A stretch of DNA of 64,000 bases from an uncultured Clostridia bacterium (GTDB lineage Bacteria > Bacillota > Clostridia > Oscillospirales > Ruminococcaceae). The DNA lies in NCBI GenBank assembly GCA_947627465.1, contig CANQWD010000005.1, forward strand, positions 45,910 through 109,909, written 5' to 3'. The translations under genes were made by a program, and so were the position numbers. Below are positions 28,255 to 35,675 of this stretch, piece after piece (position 1 is the first letter of the stretch; the number at the start of each line of letters is the position of its first letter). Below the pieces are notes generated by a model. It was given only the letters and a program-made list of their open reading frames with translations. It was not told the DNA's origin and ran no database searches.

Positions 28255-28605
28255 ATGCCCGGAACAAGAAAGCTTGGCCGCGCAAGCGACCACAGAAAAG
28301 CAATGCTCAGAGGTATGGTCACATTCCTGTTTGAGAAAGGAAAGATCGAGACCACCGTTACCCGCGCAAAGGAAGTTCGCGCGGAGGCGGAGAAGATGAT
28401 TACTCTCAGCAAAGCGAATACGCTCCACACAAAGCGTCAGGTTTATTCCTACATCACCAAAGAGGATGTTGCGAAGAAGCTTATGAACGACGTTGCTGAA
28501 AATAAATACGCTTCGAGAAACAGCGGTTACACGAGAATTTACAAGCTCGGTCCGCGCCGCGGCGACGCTGCGGAGATGGCAGTCATTGAGCTTATTCAGG
28601 ACTGA
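28255..28605 (+). CDS. rplQ: 50S ribosomal protein L17
   Basis: The 116-aa product begins [20 protein letters not shown] and ends with [20 protein letters not shown] and EMAVIELI, typical of the compact bacterial L17. AAAGGAG precedes the ATG. It is the last gene of the cluster. Confidence 0.98.
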   Translation: MPGTRKLGRASDHRKAMLRGMVTFLFEKGKIETTVTRAKEVRAEAEKMITLSKANTLHTKRQVYSYITKEDVAKKLMNDVAENKYASRNSGYTRIYKLGPRRGDAAEMAVIELIQD

Positions 28606-28622
28606 TTATCCATAACACCGTT

Positions 28623-28655
28623 AAATCCCCTTTCAAACGAAAGGGGATTTTTTTT
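28623..28655 (+). terminator. Intrinsic terminator of the ribosomal cluster
   Basis: A perfect stem AAATCCCCTTTC / GAAAGGGGATTT with an AAAC loop is followed by TTTTTTATTT. Confidence 0.93.
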
Positions 28656-29403
28656 ATTTCCAATTACGGTCGAAGCTCGGCGCTTCCAACGCGGGATTTG
28701 AGGTGTGAAGTTTGCGCCGACGGCGCACCGCGACGTATTGCGAAATGTCGAAAGGCTTCTTTTCGGGAATGTTGTCAAATTGCTCCTTATAATAAAGAAT
28801 AGCCGCTTCCAAAGTCCTAGTGTTCCCGAACCGCTTTTTTATGGTGATCTCGTCCGTCGTATCGTAAAGCCCGATGTTTAGAATGTCTGTATCGAGCGTC
28901 ATTGCGCCGTCCTCATCGATGTGATAGCCCAGTCTGCGGTCGTCATAAAAATAACAGTGTATGCCGCCCTTTATCGTAAGCTCGCGCGGCGATTTTTTCG
29001 GGTCGCGCGAAACGCTTTCAAATTCCGCGAACGGAATACAGTAAAGCCGCCGAAGAATAACGCGTTTTCCATAGCGGATAAATTCGCCCGCGTATTCGCT
29101 GAATACCATACCTTGCGGCAGAATGTCAAAAAAAGTAAACCTCGCGTGCCGCCGCTTTTTCTTTTGCACAATATATACCGCCGAAAAAGTGAATATCATT
29201 CCGAAAAGCACGGTTCCGATAATGATAAGGATAAGCAGACGAGTAAAACCGGAATCGTAATGCAAAACGATGTTCACGGTGCAGAATATGCAGACGGCAA
29301 GCAGCGGAATGATAACTACGAAAAGCGTGTGCCGCAGAGCGTCGGAGTAGTCTTCCGTGTCCGCGTGGAAATAGCAGCGCGGTTTTCTTGTTTCATCGTT
29401 CAT
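28654..29403 (-). CDS. Membrane protein with two TM segments, function unknown
   Basis: The 249-aa product has two transmembrane segments near residues 26-48 (TLFVVIIPLLAVCIFCTVNI) and 56-80 (LLILIIIGTVLFGMIFTFSA). A basic stretch KKKRRHARF and a cytoplasmic domain of about 165 aa follow. The N-terminal CYFHADTEDYSDALRH and the PH-like middle part recall bacterial YcxB-type proteins, but the match is too weak to name. CGAGGTG precedes the ATG. It lies downstream of the aminotransferase gene, separated by a hairpin. Confidence 0.75.
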   Translation of the reverse strand: MNDETRKPRCYFHADTEDYSDALRHTLFVVIIPLLAVCIFCTVNIVLHYDSGFTRLLILIIIGTVLFGMIFTFSAVYIVQKKKRRHARFTFFDILPQGMVFSEYAGEFIRYGKRVILRRLYCIPFAEFESVSRDPKKSPRELTIKGGIHCYFYDDRRLGYHIDEDGAMTLDTDILNIGLYDTTDEITIKKRFGNTRTLEAAILYYKEQFDNIPEKKPFDISQYVAVRRRRKLHTSNPALEAPSFDRNWK

Positions 29404-29437
29404 AGCTTCACCTCGCCGAAAAATGTTGCTTTAATAC

Positions 29438-29466
29438 GGTTCTCCCCGCCGCAGACGGGGAGAACC
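29438..29466 (-). terminator. Hairpin after the aminotransferase gene
   Basis: On the minus strand GGTTCTCCCCG pairs with CGGGGAGAACC. The following sequence, GTATTAAAG, is a poor U-tract, so termination may be partial. Confidence 0.45.
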
Positions 29467-29488
29467 CAATTTATATACTTTGGAATTA

Positions 29489-30769
29489 TCACGCGTTAAG
29501 CAGCTTCTCAACGCTCGCAAGTCTTACGCAAACGCAGAACAGGTCGATAGCCTGAAGCAGGTCGGAAACGCTCGGATAAGTCGGAGCAATACGGATATTG
29601 CTGTCGTGCGGATCGTTGCCGTAGGGGTAAGTTGCGCCCGCGTTGGTAAGCGTAACGCCCGCTTCCTTGCAGAGAGCGACGATACGCTTCGCCGTGCCGT
29701 CCATTCCGTTGAACGAGATGAAGTAACCGCCGCGCGGCTTTGTCCAAGTCGCAATGCCGAGCGGAGCAATCTCCTGTTCCAGCTTGTAGAGAACGACCTC
29801 GAATTTCGGACGGATTATCGCGGCGTGGTGGCGCATGTGCTCCGTAATTCCCTCGAAGTTTTTAAAGTATTTCGCGTGGCGCAGTTGGTTAAGTTTGTCG
29901 TAGCCGATTATCTGAATAGCCATTTGCTTTTTAATGAAATCTATGTTTTCCTTTGAAGCGCAGATTACCGCCAGACCGCCGCCCGGGAAGCTGATCTTGG
30001 AGGTCGAGCTGAACTCGAAGACCATATTCGGGTTTCCCGCCTTTTTGCATTCTTCAATAATGTTGAGAAGATGAGCATGCTCCTTATCCACAAGATGGTG
30101 AACGCAATAAGCGTTGTCCCAGAATATGCGGAAATCCGAAGCTGCGGGCTTCAAATTCGCGAAGCGGCGAACTACCTCGTCGGAGTATGTAATGCCCGTG
30201 GGGTTGGAGTACATTGGCACGCACCAAATACCCTTGATAGTCGGGTCGGAGGACACAAGGCGCTCTACCTCGTCCATATCGGGACCGTCCTCTTTATATT
30301 CGATAGTGATCATCTCGATACCGAGAGCCTCGCACATTGCGAAGTGTCTGTCGTATCCGGGCGCGGGGCAGAGGAATTTCACCTTATCATACTTGCACCA
30401 GGGCTTTTCGCTGCCGAGAACGCCCAATTGCAGCGCTCTTATAATGGTATCGTACATCATCTGCAGGGAGGAGTTGCCGCCGACGATAACCTCGTCAGCG
30501 CCGACGCCCAGCATTTCCATAAAAAGCTCCTTAGCCTCGGGGATACCGTCCAGAACGCCGTAGGAACGGCAGTCGATACCGTTTTTGGACTTAGTGTCGC
30601 CGTCCAGACAGTGCAGCAGCATATTTATCGACAAATCGAGCTGCTCGGGCGCGGGAACACCGCGCGCCATTGTAAGATTCAGCCCTTTCGCCTTAAATTC
30701 ATCGTATTTTTTTGTAAGCTCGGCTTTCTCAGTCAAAAGCTGTTCTTCGTTCATTTCGGTATAAAGCAT
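29489..30769 (-). CDS. PLP-dependent class I aminotransferase (aspartate aminotransferase type, MocR-like subgroup)
   Basis: The 426-aa fold-type I enzyme contains GGNSSLQMMYDTIIRALQLG, GIWCVPMYSNPTGITYSDEV and the PLP-lysine region FEFSSTSKISFPGGGLAV. It resembles the aspartate aminotransferases with long C-terminal parts (PF12897) of Clostridia rather than classic AspC. The start at 30769 follows AAAGGAAA. Reading further upstream in frame would cross the repeat at 30787-30945 and lacks family similarity. The promoter is at 30988-31016, so the repeat lies in the 5' untranslated region. Confidence 0.9.
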   Translation of the reverse strand: MLYTEMNEEQLLTEKAELTKKYDEFKAKGLNLTMARGVPAPEQLDLSINMLLHCLDGDTKSKNGIDCRSYGVLDGIPEAKELFMEMLGVGADEVIVGGNSSLQMMYDTIIRALQLGVLGSEKPWCKYDKVKFLCPAPGYDRHFAMCEALGIEMITIEYKEDGPDMDEVERLVSSDPTIKGIWCVPMYSNPTGITYSDEVVRRFANLKPAASDFRIFWDNAYCVHHLVDKEHAHLLNIIEECKKAGNPNMVFEFSSTSKISFPGGGLAVICASKENIDFIKKQMAIQIIGYDKLNQLRHAKYFKNFEGITEHMRHHAAIIRPKFEVVLYKLEQEIAPLGIATWTKPRGGYFISFNGMDGTAKRIVALCKEAGVTLTNAGATYPYGNDPHDSNIRIAPTYPSVSDLLQAIDLFCVCVRLASVEKLLNA

Positions 30770-30786
30770 AGCAATTTCCTTTCTTT

Positions 30787-30945
30787 GGGCACATCTAAAA
30801 ACCGGTTTGAAAAGCAAAAATGAGTAGGGTATGTCGACTGCAAGGAAAGCCGACGAAGCAAAGCTGTATGCCTTGCGGGGAGGCTTGACGCAGCAGACGG
30901 CATGCCCCACATGTTTTTGCTCGAACAAGGTTTTTAGATGTGCCC
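30787..30945. repeat. 159-bp inverted-repeat element (GGGCACATCTAAAAACC ends) in the aminotransferase leader
   Basis: Perfect 17-bp ends GGGCACATCTAAAAACC (30787-30803) pair with the complement at 30929-30945. A second inner palindrome pairs AGCAAAAATG near 30813 with CATGTTTTTGCT near 30909. A degenerate relative lies at 41232-41346. It sits between the promoter (30988-31016) and the ribosome binding site of the aminotransferase, so it is transcribed. Confidence 0.75.
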
Positions 30946-30987
30946 TTAGGTTCAAACACAGCCGATCGCTCGGCATCACTAATGATT

Positions 30988-31016
30988 ATTATAACACAAT
31001 TCAAAGAATTTTGCAA
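30988..31016 (-). promoter_or_regulatory. Sigma-A type promoter of the aminotransferase gene
   Basis: On the minus strand, TTGCAA (31011-31016) and TATAAT (30988-30993) have a 17-bp spacer. Confidence 0.75.
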
Positions 31017-31156
31017 GAGGTTTTTTGAAAACTTGCAAAAATTGTCGGTTTTCGCAAAATTTAAGAAGAATTTTACGCTCTAAAGCCTGTTAGTCATGCG
31101 GAAATAACGTGTTTATATGATATTATCTCCGCTGAAGAAACGGCGTGTGTCAAAAA

Positions 31157-31550
31157 AACTCTCCCGAACAGGGAGAGGTTACTGCTTGTAGAAGAAGCCG
31201 TTATAAAAAGAAGATTCTCAAAAGACAGTGCTGCCCAATTGAGCGTGTAAAGGAGAAACGATCTGCCTTATTGAGGGGCATGGGGGACAAGGGGGAGGGA
31301 GAGAGGAAAAGGGAGCGCGAGGGCGAGTGACCGCAAGCGGTCACTCTAAACCCGTAGGGAGGGGGGAGAGGGGGGGCGCAAAACGTTACCGACGCCCCCC
31401 TCTCCCCCTCCCGAAGGGTTGTCCCCTCGCAACATGCGCGTTTGTTTTTCATTCAGCATTAAAAAGAGAAAAGATTTCTTCTATAACAATTTTACGCTCT
31501 GAAAAAAGGTTTTTCTACAAGCTGAAACCTCTCCCGATCAGGGAGAGGTT
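31157..31550. repeat. 394-bp element bounded by inverted repeats (copy A of a dispersed family)
   Basis: The left end reads AACTCTCCCGAACAGGGAGA then GGTTACTGCTTGTAGAAG. The right end read on the minus strand gives AACCTCTCCCTGATCGGGAG then AGGTTTCAGCTTGTAGAA. The interior is GC-rich with long near-palindromic purine/pyrimidine tracts. Short Pro/Arg-rich ORFs inside lack ribosome binding sites. Related sequences lie at 46985-47160 (minus) and 63704-63915 (plus). It fills most of the 790-bp gap between the aminotransferase and the response regulator. Confidence 0.65.
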
Positions 31551-31558
31551 AAAAATAC

Positions 31559-32006
31559 TTATTCAAATTCATCTTCATCTATATCTTCATCTTCGCTCGA
31601 CGGGTCGCTTTTTACAGCGCACCGCAGTTCGTAAAGCTCAATAATATGATTGATGTGCTTTTTTACGAAATTCACGTTAAAAGGCTTGGTGATAACGTCC
31701 TCGGCGCCAAACTGAAACGCCTTTGTCAGCACCTTATTGGAGCTGTCCGCGCTGATAACGAACACAGGCACCTCGTCTATAAATCGGCTTTTGTTAAAAA
31801 AATTCCAACAAACTCAAACCGTCAACGATTGGCATCATAATATCCGTCAGCACCGCGCAGACCTCGTCCCGATGCTTTTCGTATTCCTTAATGCCCTCCG
31901 CGCCGTTGGACGCTTCTATTATATCCCGTTCGGGAAACATTTCACTTAGCAGCAAACGGTTGAATTCATAATCATCAACGATTAATATCGTATTTTTTCG
32001 GCTCAT
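31559..32006 (-). pseudogene. Single-domain response regulator (CheY-like) broken by a +1 frameshift in a T7 run
   Basis: The reading frame starts at ATG 32006 after GGAGGG with MSRKNTILIVDDYEFNRLLL, the N-terminus of a receiver domain. It reaches the phospho-acceptor Asp in VLTDIMMP and then stops right after LSLLEFF, at a run of seven A/T bases (31796-31802). Removing one T gives NKSRFIDEVPVFVISADSS and restores the rest of the domain, including the conserved Lys in VITKPFN, down to the acidic tail ending at 31559. The whole would be about 148 aa with no output domain. The gene may be a recent pseudogene, a slippage-controlled gene or a sequencing error. A good promoter (32043-32071) drives it. 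Confidence 0.85.
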
Positions 32007-32042
32007 AGTCACACCCTCCGATCCCCAATGCGCTTTTACTTT

Positions 32043-32071
32043 ATTGTACCACACTTCGACCGAATTGTCAA
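32043..32071 (-). promoter_or_regulatory. Sigma-A type promoter of the response regulator gene
   Basis: On the minus strand, TTGACA (32066-32071) and TACAAT (32043-32048) have a 17-bp spacer. It is back to back with the smpB promoter. Confidence 0.85.
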
Positions 32072-32099
32072 GCAAATTCGGTACATTTATAAAAAATGC

Positions 32100-32128
32100 T
32101 TGTAATTTTTTTACTGTTGTGATATAAT
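32100..32128 (+). promoter_or_regulatory. Sigma-A type promoter of smpB
   Basis: TTGTAA (32100-32105) and TATAAT (32123-32128) have a 17-bp spacer. Transcription from here would give a leader of about 365 nt. Confidence 0.7.
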
Positions 32129-32134
32129 AAAGGA

Positions 32135-32500
32135 AATGCAATAATTTCGGCGGGCGAGTCATCAGCGCCGAAAAACACGATAAGATCGATCAAGTATACG
32201 CTTTTTGCGCGCCGCCCGAGGAATCGCCTTGGGGGCGTGTGTTCCTTTCGGCTCTCGTCTTGCGCGGAGCGCGGCGGTTCCGAGGGCGGCGCGCTCGGCT
32301 TTTCCGAATGTCCCCGTGAGGGGAGCGCGGCGTCAGCCGCGGGAGCCGAGCGGGGGCGTGAGGAAATGCCTCCCCGTTCGCAGACGCGCGGGGCGCACTC
32401 GCAAGCCCGCGCTTCGCGCCATTGAGCGGGAAAGCGGATTTGCCGCGAAAAGGGGCTTGTTCGCGCCGCCACAAGGTAAAACTCTCAAAGGAGGAATGAA
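32135..32500 (+). ncRNA. GC-rich structured leader of smpB
   Basis: The region is far more GC-rich than the genes around it and is full of nested stems. CGCTCGGCTTTTCC near 32303 pairs with GGAGCCGAGCG near 32342, enclosing the hairpins TCCCCGTGAGGGGA and GCGGCGTCAGCCGC. The three-way-junction motif at 32394-32471 follows. Short Arg/Ala-rich ORFs in several frames have no ribosome binding site. It may be a cis-regulatory RNA, a small RNA or repeat DNA. It does not match the conserved core of RNase P RNA, SRP RNA or tmRNA. Confidence 0.4.
32394..32471 (+). repeat. Structured GC-rich motif, copy 1 (CAAGCCC...GGGCTTG three-way junction)
   Basis: A closing stem pairs CAAGCCC (32402-32408) with GGGCTTG (32453-32459). 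Inside are the hairpins GCGCTTCGCGC (32409-32419) and GCGGATTTGCCGC. Copy 2 at 51372-51450 keeps the same architecture with changed bases. Both copies share CACTC before the stem and TTGTTCGCGCCGCC after it. Confidence 0.6.
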
Positions 32501-32956
32501 ATGAACACAAAAACGATAGCCGAAAACCGACAGGTTCGGCATGAATATTTTATAACCGAAAGCCACGAGGCGGGAATAGAGCTGTTCGGCACGGAAGTCA
32601 AATCAATAAGGAACGGCGGAGTGAACCTCAAGGATTCGTGGATATCTATAGACAACGGCGAGATGTTCATTCGCGGAATGCATATAGCGCCGTATGAAAA
32701 GGGAAATATCTTCAACCGCGACCCTTACCGCGTCCGCCGTTTGCTGATGCACAAAAAGGAGATCATGAAGCTGTTCGGGCAGGTTAAGCAGGGCGGCTAT
32801 ACGCTGATACCGATCTCGATGTATTTTAAGGACAGCAAGGTTAAGATACAGGTGGGGCTGTGCAAGGGCAAAAAGCTTTACGACAAGCGCGAGGACGCGG
32901 CGAAACGCGCGGCGGGGCGCGACATTGAACGCGCTATGAAAGAGCGGAACAGATAA
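32501..32956 (+). CDS. smpB: SsrA-binding protein SmpB
   Basis: The 151-aa protein binds tmRNA and is needed for ribosome rescue by trans-translation. Typical motifs are [36 protein letters not shown] and the basic C-terminal tail with [28 protein letters not shown] precedes the ATG. The tmRNA gene itself is not recognised in the window. The lipoprotein gene follows 12 nt later. Confidence 0.97.
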   Translation: MNTKTIAENRQVRHEYFITESHEAGIELFGTEVKSIRNGGVNLKDSWISIDNGEMFIRGMHIAPYEKGNIFNRDPYRVRRLLMHKKEIMKLFGQVKQGGYTLIPISMYFKDSKVKIQVGLCKGKKLYDKREDAAKRAAGRDIERAMKERNR

Positions 32957-32968
32957 AGAGGTCCGAAA

Positions 32969-33637
32969 ATGAAAAAAATATGTGTAATTATACTGTGCGG
33001 CGCGTTATTAACGCTTGCGGGCTGCGGTAAAAATGAGCAGAGCGCCGTGAAGCCCGCCGTTTCAAGCACGTCGAAAGCGGACGCTTACAAGGAGCCTATC
33101 AAAAAGGATACGGGCGGAACGACCGTTATCGTCGACGACCCCGCGGCTTCCCGAGCTGACGCGGCAAATACCGCGAGAGGCACAACCGGCTCAAAATCTC
33201 AAAACGCTTCAAGTTCTGCCGACGATTACGTTATCGAGGACGATCTCGGCGGTACGGTCATCCGGAAATACCTCGGTGACGGCGGCAAAGTGACTGTGCC
33301 GTCGAAGCTTGACGGCAAGGAAGTTATCGGGATATCGGACAACGCGTTCCGCGGCTCAAAGATAATGCGTGCGGCGGTTCCGTCCTCGGTGAAAACGATC
33401 GGTCTGCATGCGTTTTCGGGCTGCGACAGCCTTGAGAGCGCGGAGATATACGACGGGGTAGAGGAGATAGGCGGTTATGCGTTCGCGGACTGTCCGAAGC
33501 TCTGCATAGTAACTCTTCCCGACAGCATAAAGGAGATAGGCTCGGGCGCGTTCAACTCTTGTCCGAATTTGAAGCTCACCTATAAAGGGCAAACCTATAC
33601 CGCCGCAAACGTCGAGGAACTTTACGACGTATTTTAA
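32969..33637 (+). CDS. Lipoprotein with BspA-like leucine-rich repeats
   Basis: The 222-aa protein has a lipoprotein signal (MKKICVIILCGALLTLAGC, lipidated Cys19). A low-complexity linker of about 60 aa is followed by roughly three LRR_5/BspA repeats (for example SSVKTIGLHAFSGCDSLESA and DSIKEIGSGAFNSCPNLKLT). Such domains are common on the surface of gut Firmicutes and often mediate binding, but no partner is known here. GAGGTCC weakly precedes the ATG. It probably shares the smpB transcript. Confidence 0.85.
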   Translation: MKKICVIILCGALLTLAGCGKNEQSAVKPAVSSTSKADAYKEPIKKDTGGTTVIVDDPAASRADAANTARGTTGSKSQNASSSADDYVIEDDLGGTVIRKYLGDGGKVTVPSKLDGKEVIGISDNAFRGSKIMRAAVPSSVKTIGLHAFSGCDSLESAEIYDGVEEIGGYAFADCPKLCIVTLPDSIKEIGSGAFNSCPNLKLTYKGQTYTAANVEELYDVF

Positions 33638-33780
33638 TAAGCAAATGTCCGCCGCGCGGACATTTCAGTCTGTATAAAAAACTGTATTAAATGTGCGGTT
33701 CATTTGTTACGGTGCGAAAAGAGCTTTATAACAGCGTTCTCTACCCCGCTTTGCGGGGTAGAGAACAGAAAAAGTCTGTG

Positions 33781-33811
33781 ATGTCCGCTGCGCGGACATT
33801 TTTTCTTTTTT
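33781..33811 (+). terminator. Intrinsic terminator upstream of purB
   Basis: ATGTCCGC pairs with GCGGACAT and is followed by TTTTTTCTTTTTT. A near-identical stem lies at 33643-33665, and another hairpin (TTCTCTACCCCGCTTTGCGG) lies between them at about 33738-33763. Together they close the smpB unit. Confidence 0.85.
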
Positions 33812-33817
33812 ACCCCC

Positions 33818-33846
33818 TTGTATAAATTGCGTAAATGTGCTATAAT
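33818..33846 (+). promoter_or_regulatory. Sigma-A type promoter of purB
   Basis: TTGTAT (33818-33823) and TATAAT (33841-33846) have a 17-bp spacer. The leader is only about 30 nt, so no purine riboswitch is present. Confidence 0.8.
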
Positions 33847-33883
33847 GTAAGGTGAATAATTATATTTGTAAGGAGAGATCATC

Positions 33884-35320
33884 ATGTCCGATAACCGCAA
33901 TTCATACGAAAGTCCGTTCTGCACGCGCTACGCAAGCCCCGAAATGCAGCACATCTTTTCCGCCGATAAGAAGTTCACCACTTGGAGAAAACTCTGGGTG
34001 GCGCTGGCGAGAGCCGAAATGAAGCTGGGTCTGCCTATCACGCAGGAGCAAGTGGACGAGCTTGAAGCTCATATTGACGATATCAATTACGACGTTGCCG
34101 AAGCGCGCGAAAAAGAGGTGCGCCACGACGTTATGAGCCACGTTTACGCTTACGGAAAGCAGTGCCCGAAAGCCGCCGGTATAATCCACCTCGGCGCTAC
34201 GTCCTGCTACGTCGGCGACAATACCGATATCATTATAATGAAAGACGCGCTGAAACTTGTCCGTAAGAAAATAATCAACGTTCTGGCGAATTTGGCGAAG
34301 TTCGCCGACGAGTATAAATCGCTTCCGTGTCTTGCTTACACGCATTTGCAGCCCGCCCAGCCGACGACGGTCGGAAAACGCGCCACGCTTTGGATGAACG
34401 AGCTGCTTATGGACTTGGAAGAAGTCGAGTACCGTATCGACAATTTAAAGCTGCTCGGTCAAAAGGGCACGACGGGCACGCAAGCCTCTTTTGTGGAGTT
34501 ATTTAATGGAGACAGTGAAAAAATAAAGGCACTCGAAAAGTCGATAGCCGAGGAAATGGGATTTTCCGCATGTGTACCAGTAAGCGGTCAGACCTATTCT
34601 CGCAAGGTGGACAGTCAGGTTTTGGCGACTTTGAGCGGAATAGCGCAGACCTGTTCTAAATTCTCAAACGATTTGAGACTTTTGCAGAATTTTGAGGAAA
34701 TGGCGGAGCCGTTCGAGAAAAAGCAAATAGGCTCTTCGGCAATGCCGTATAAGCGCAATCCCATGAGAAGCGAGCGCATAACGTCTTTGGCGCGTTACGT
34801 GATGATAGACAGCCTGAACCCCGCGTTCACGGCGGGCACGCAGTGGTTTGAGAGAACGCTCGACGACAGCGCAAACAAGCGCGTTTCCGTTGCGGAAGCG
34901 TTCCTCGGCACGGACGCGATACTCAACATTATGCTGAACGTTACGGACGGATTGGAAGTTTATCCCGAGATGATAAAGCGCCGCTTGATGTCCAAGCTGC
35001 CGTTTATGGCGACGGAGAATATTATGATGAGAGCGGTGGAAAACGGCGGCAACCGTCAGGAGCTTCACGAGAAACTCCGCGTTCATTCGCAGGCGGCGGC
35101 GCTTGTGATAAAACAGGGAGGAGAGTGCGATCTTCCCCAGCGCATAGCGAACGATCCCGATTTCAAGATAACGAAAGAGGAGATCGAGGAACTGCTCGTT
35201 CCCGATTTGTACGTTGGGCGCGCGCCCGAACAAACGCGCGAGTTTTTGGAGGACTTTATCGACCCGATACTCAAAGCCAATAAGGATATCCTCGGCGAAA
35301 AGGCGGAGCTTAGCGTTTGA
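33884..35320 (+). CDS. purB: Adenylosuccinate lyase
   Basis: The 478-aa enzyme cleaves SAICAR and adenylosuccinate in purine synthesis. The fumarase-superfamily signature GSSAMPYKRNPMRSERI lies near residue 285. HLGATSCYVGDNTDI and the TSFVEL-like loop LGQKGTTGTQASFVELFNGD are also present. The protein is of the longer type, close to the eukaryotic-like PurB of Clostridia. AAGGAGAG precedes the ATG. It stands alone; no other pur gene is nearby. Confidence 0.97.
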   Translation: MSDNRNSYESPFCTRYASPEMQHIFSADKKFTTWRKLWVALARAEMKLGLPITQEQVDELEAHIDDINYDVAEAREKEVRHDVMSHVYAYGKQCPKAAGIIHLGATSCYVGDNTDIIIMKDALKLVRKKIINVLANLAKFADEYKSLPCLAYTHLQPAQPTTVGKRATLWMNELLMDLEEVEYRIDNLKLLGQKGTTGTQASFVELFNGDSEKIKALEKSIAEEMGFSACVPVSGQTYSRKVDSQVLATLSGIAQTCSKFSNDLRLLQNFEEMAEPFEKKQIGSSAMPYKRNPMRSERITSLARYVMIDSLNPAFTAGTQWFERTLDDSANKRVSVAEAFLGTDAILNIMLNVTDGLEVYPEMIKRRLMSKLPFMATENIMMRAVENGGNRQELHEKLRVHSQAAALVIKQGGECDLPQRIANDPDFKITKEEIEELLVPDLYVGRAPEQTREFLEDFIDPILKANKDILGEKAELSV

Positions 35321-35436
35321 TTGTGGGAAAACGGCATTTAGCGCGGCACAATACAATATTATTGCTGTGTCCGAATTCCAAACTTAAGATTTCAATATAA
35401 CAAGTACGTTACAATAGCGTATGAATTTCAAAAAGT

Positions 35437-35666
35437 GTCAAAATTTTGCGAAGCGAAATTTTGACCGGTCTTGAGTTTGAAGCGCAACGGAGCGCAAAGC
35501 GCGGAGTGAGCATTCAAACTCAAGATTTTGAAATTCAAATTAAAATAAGAGGTCAAAATTTTGCGAAGCGAAATTTTGACCGGTCTTGAGTTTGAAGCGC
35601 AACGGAACGCAAAGCGCGGAGTGAGCATTCAAACTAAAGATTTTGAAATTCAAATTAAAATAAGAG
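35437..35666 (+). repeat. 115-bp direct tandem duplication upstream of recJ
   Basis: Two adjacent copies (35437-35551 and 35552-35666) differ at only two positions seen by eye. Each contains the palindrome CAAAATTTTGCGAAGCGAAA (continuing TTTTG), the inverted pair GAGTTTGAA and TTCAAACTC, and ends in AAATAAGAGGT. The second AAGAGGT serves as the recJ ribosome binding site. A short partial third copy runs into the start codon. The stretch 35321-35436 shows nothing else. Confidence 0.9.
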
Positions 35667-35675
35667 GTAAAAAAT

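Noticed and set aside
31201..31452. Pro/Ser/Arg-rich ORFs in the 31157-31550 element
   Set aside because: They lack ribosome binding sites, exist on both strands and follow from the repeat's GC-rich palindromes.
32135..32500. tmRNA, RNase P RNA or SRP RNA next to smpB
   Set aside because: I found no tmRNA tag ORF or CCA-type ends, no RNase P conserved core and no SRP Alu or tetraloop motif.
32205..32504. Arg/Ala-rich ORFs upstream of smpB
   Set aside because: Several overlapping frames are open because of the high GC; none has a start signal, and the sequence looks structured rather than coding.
33847..33883. Purine riboswitch upstream of purB
   Set aside because: The leader is only about 30 nt.
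35437..35666. CRISPR array
   Set aside because: There are only two long direct copies with no spacers and no cas genes; it is a tandem duplication.
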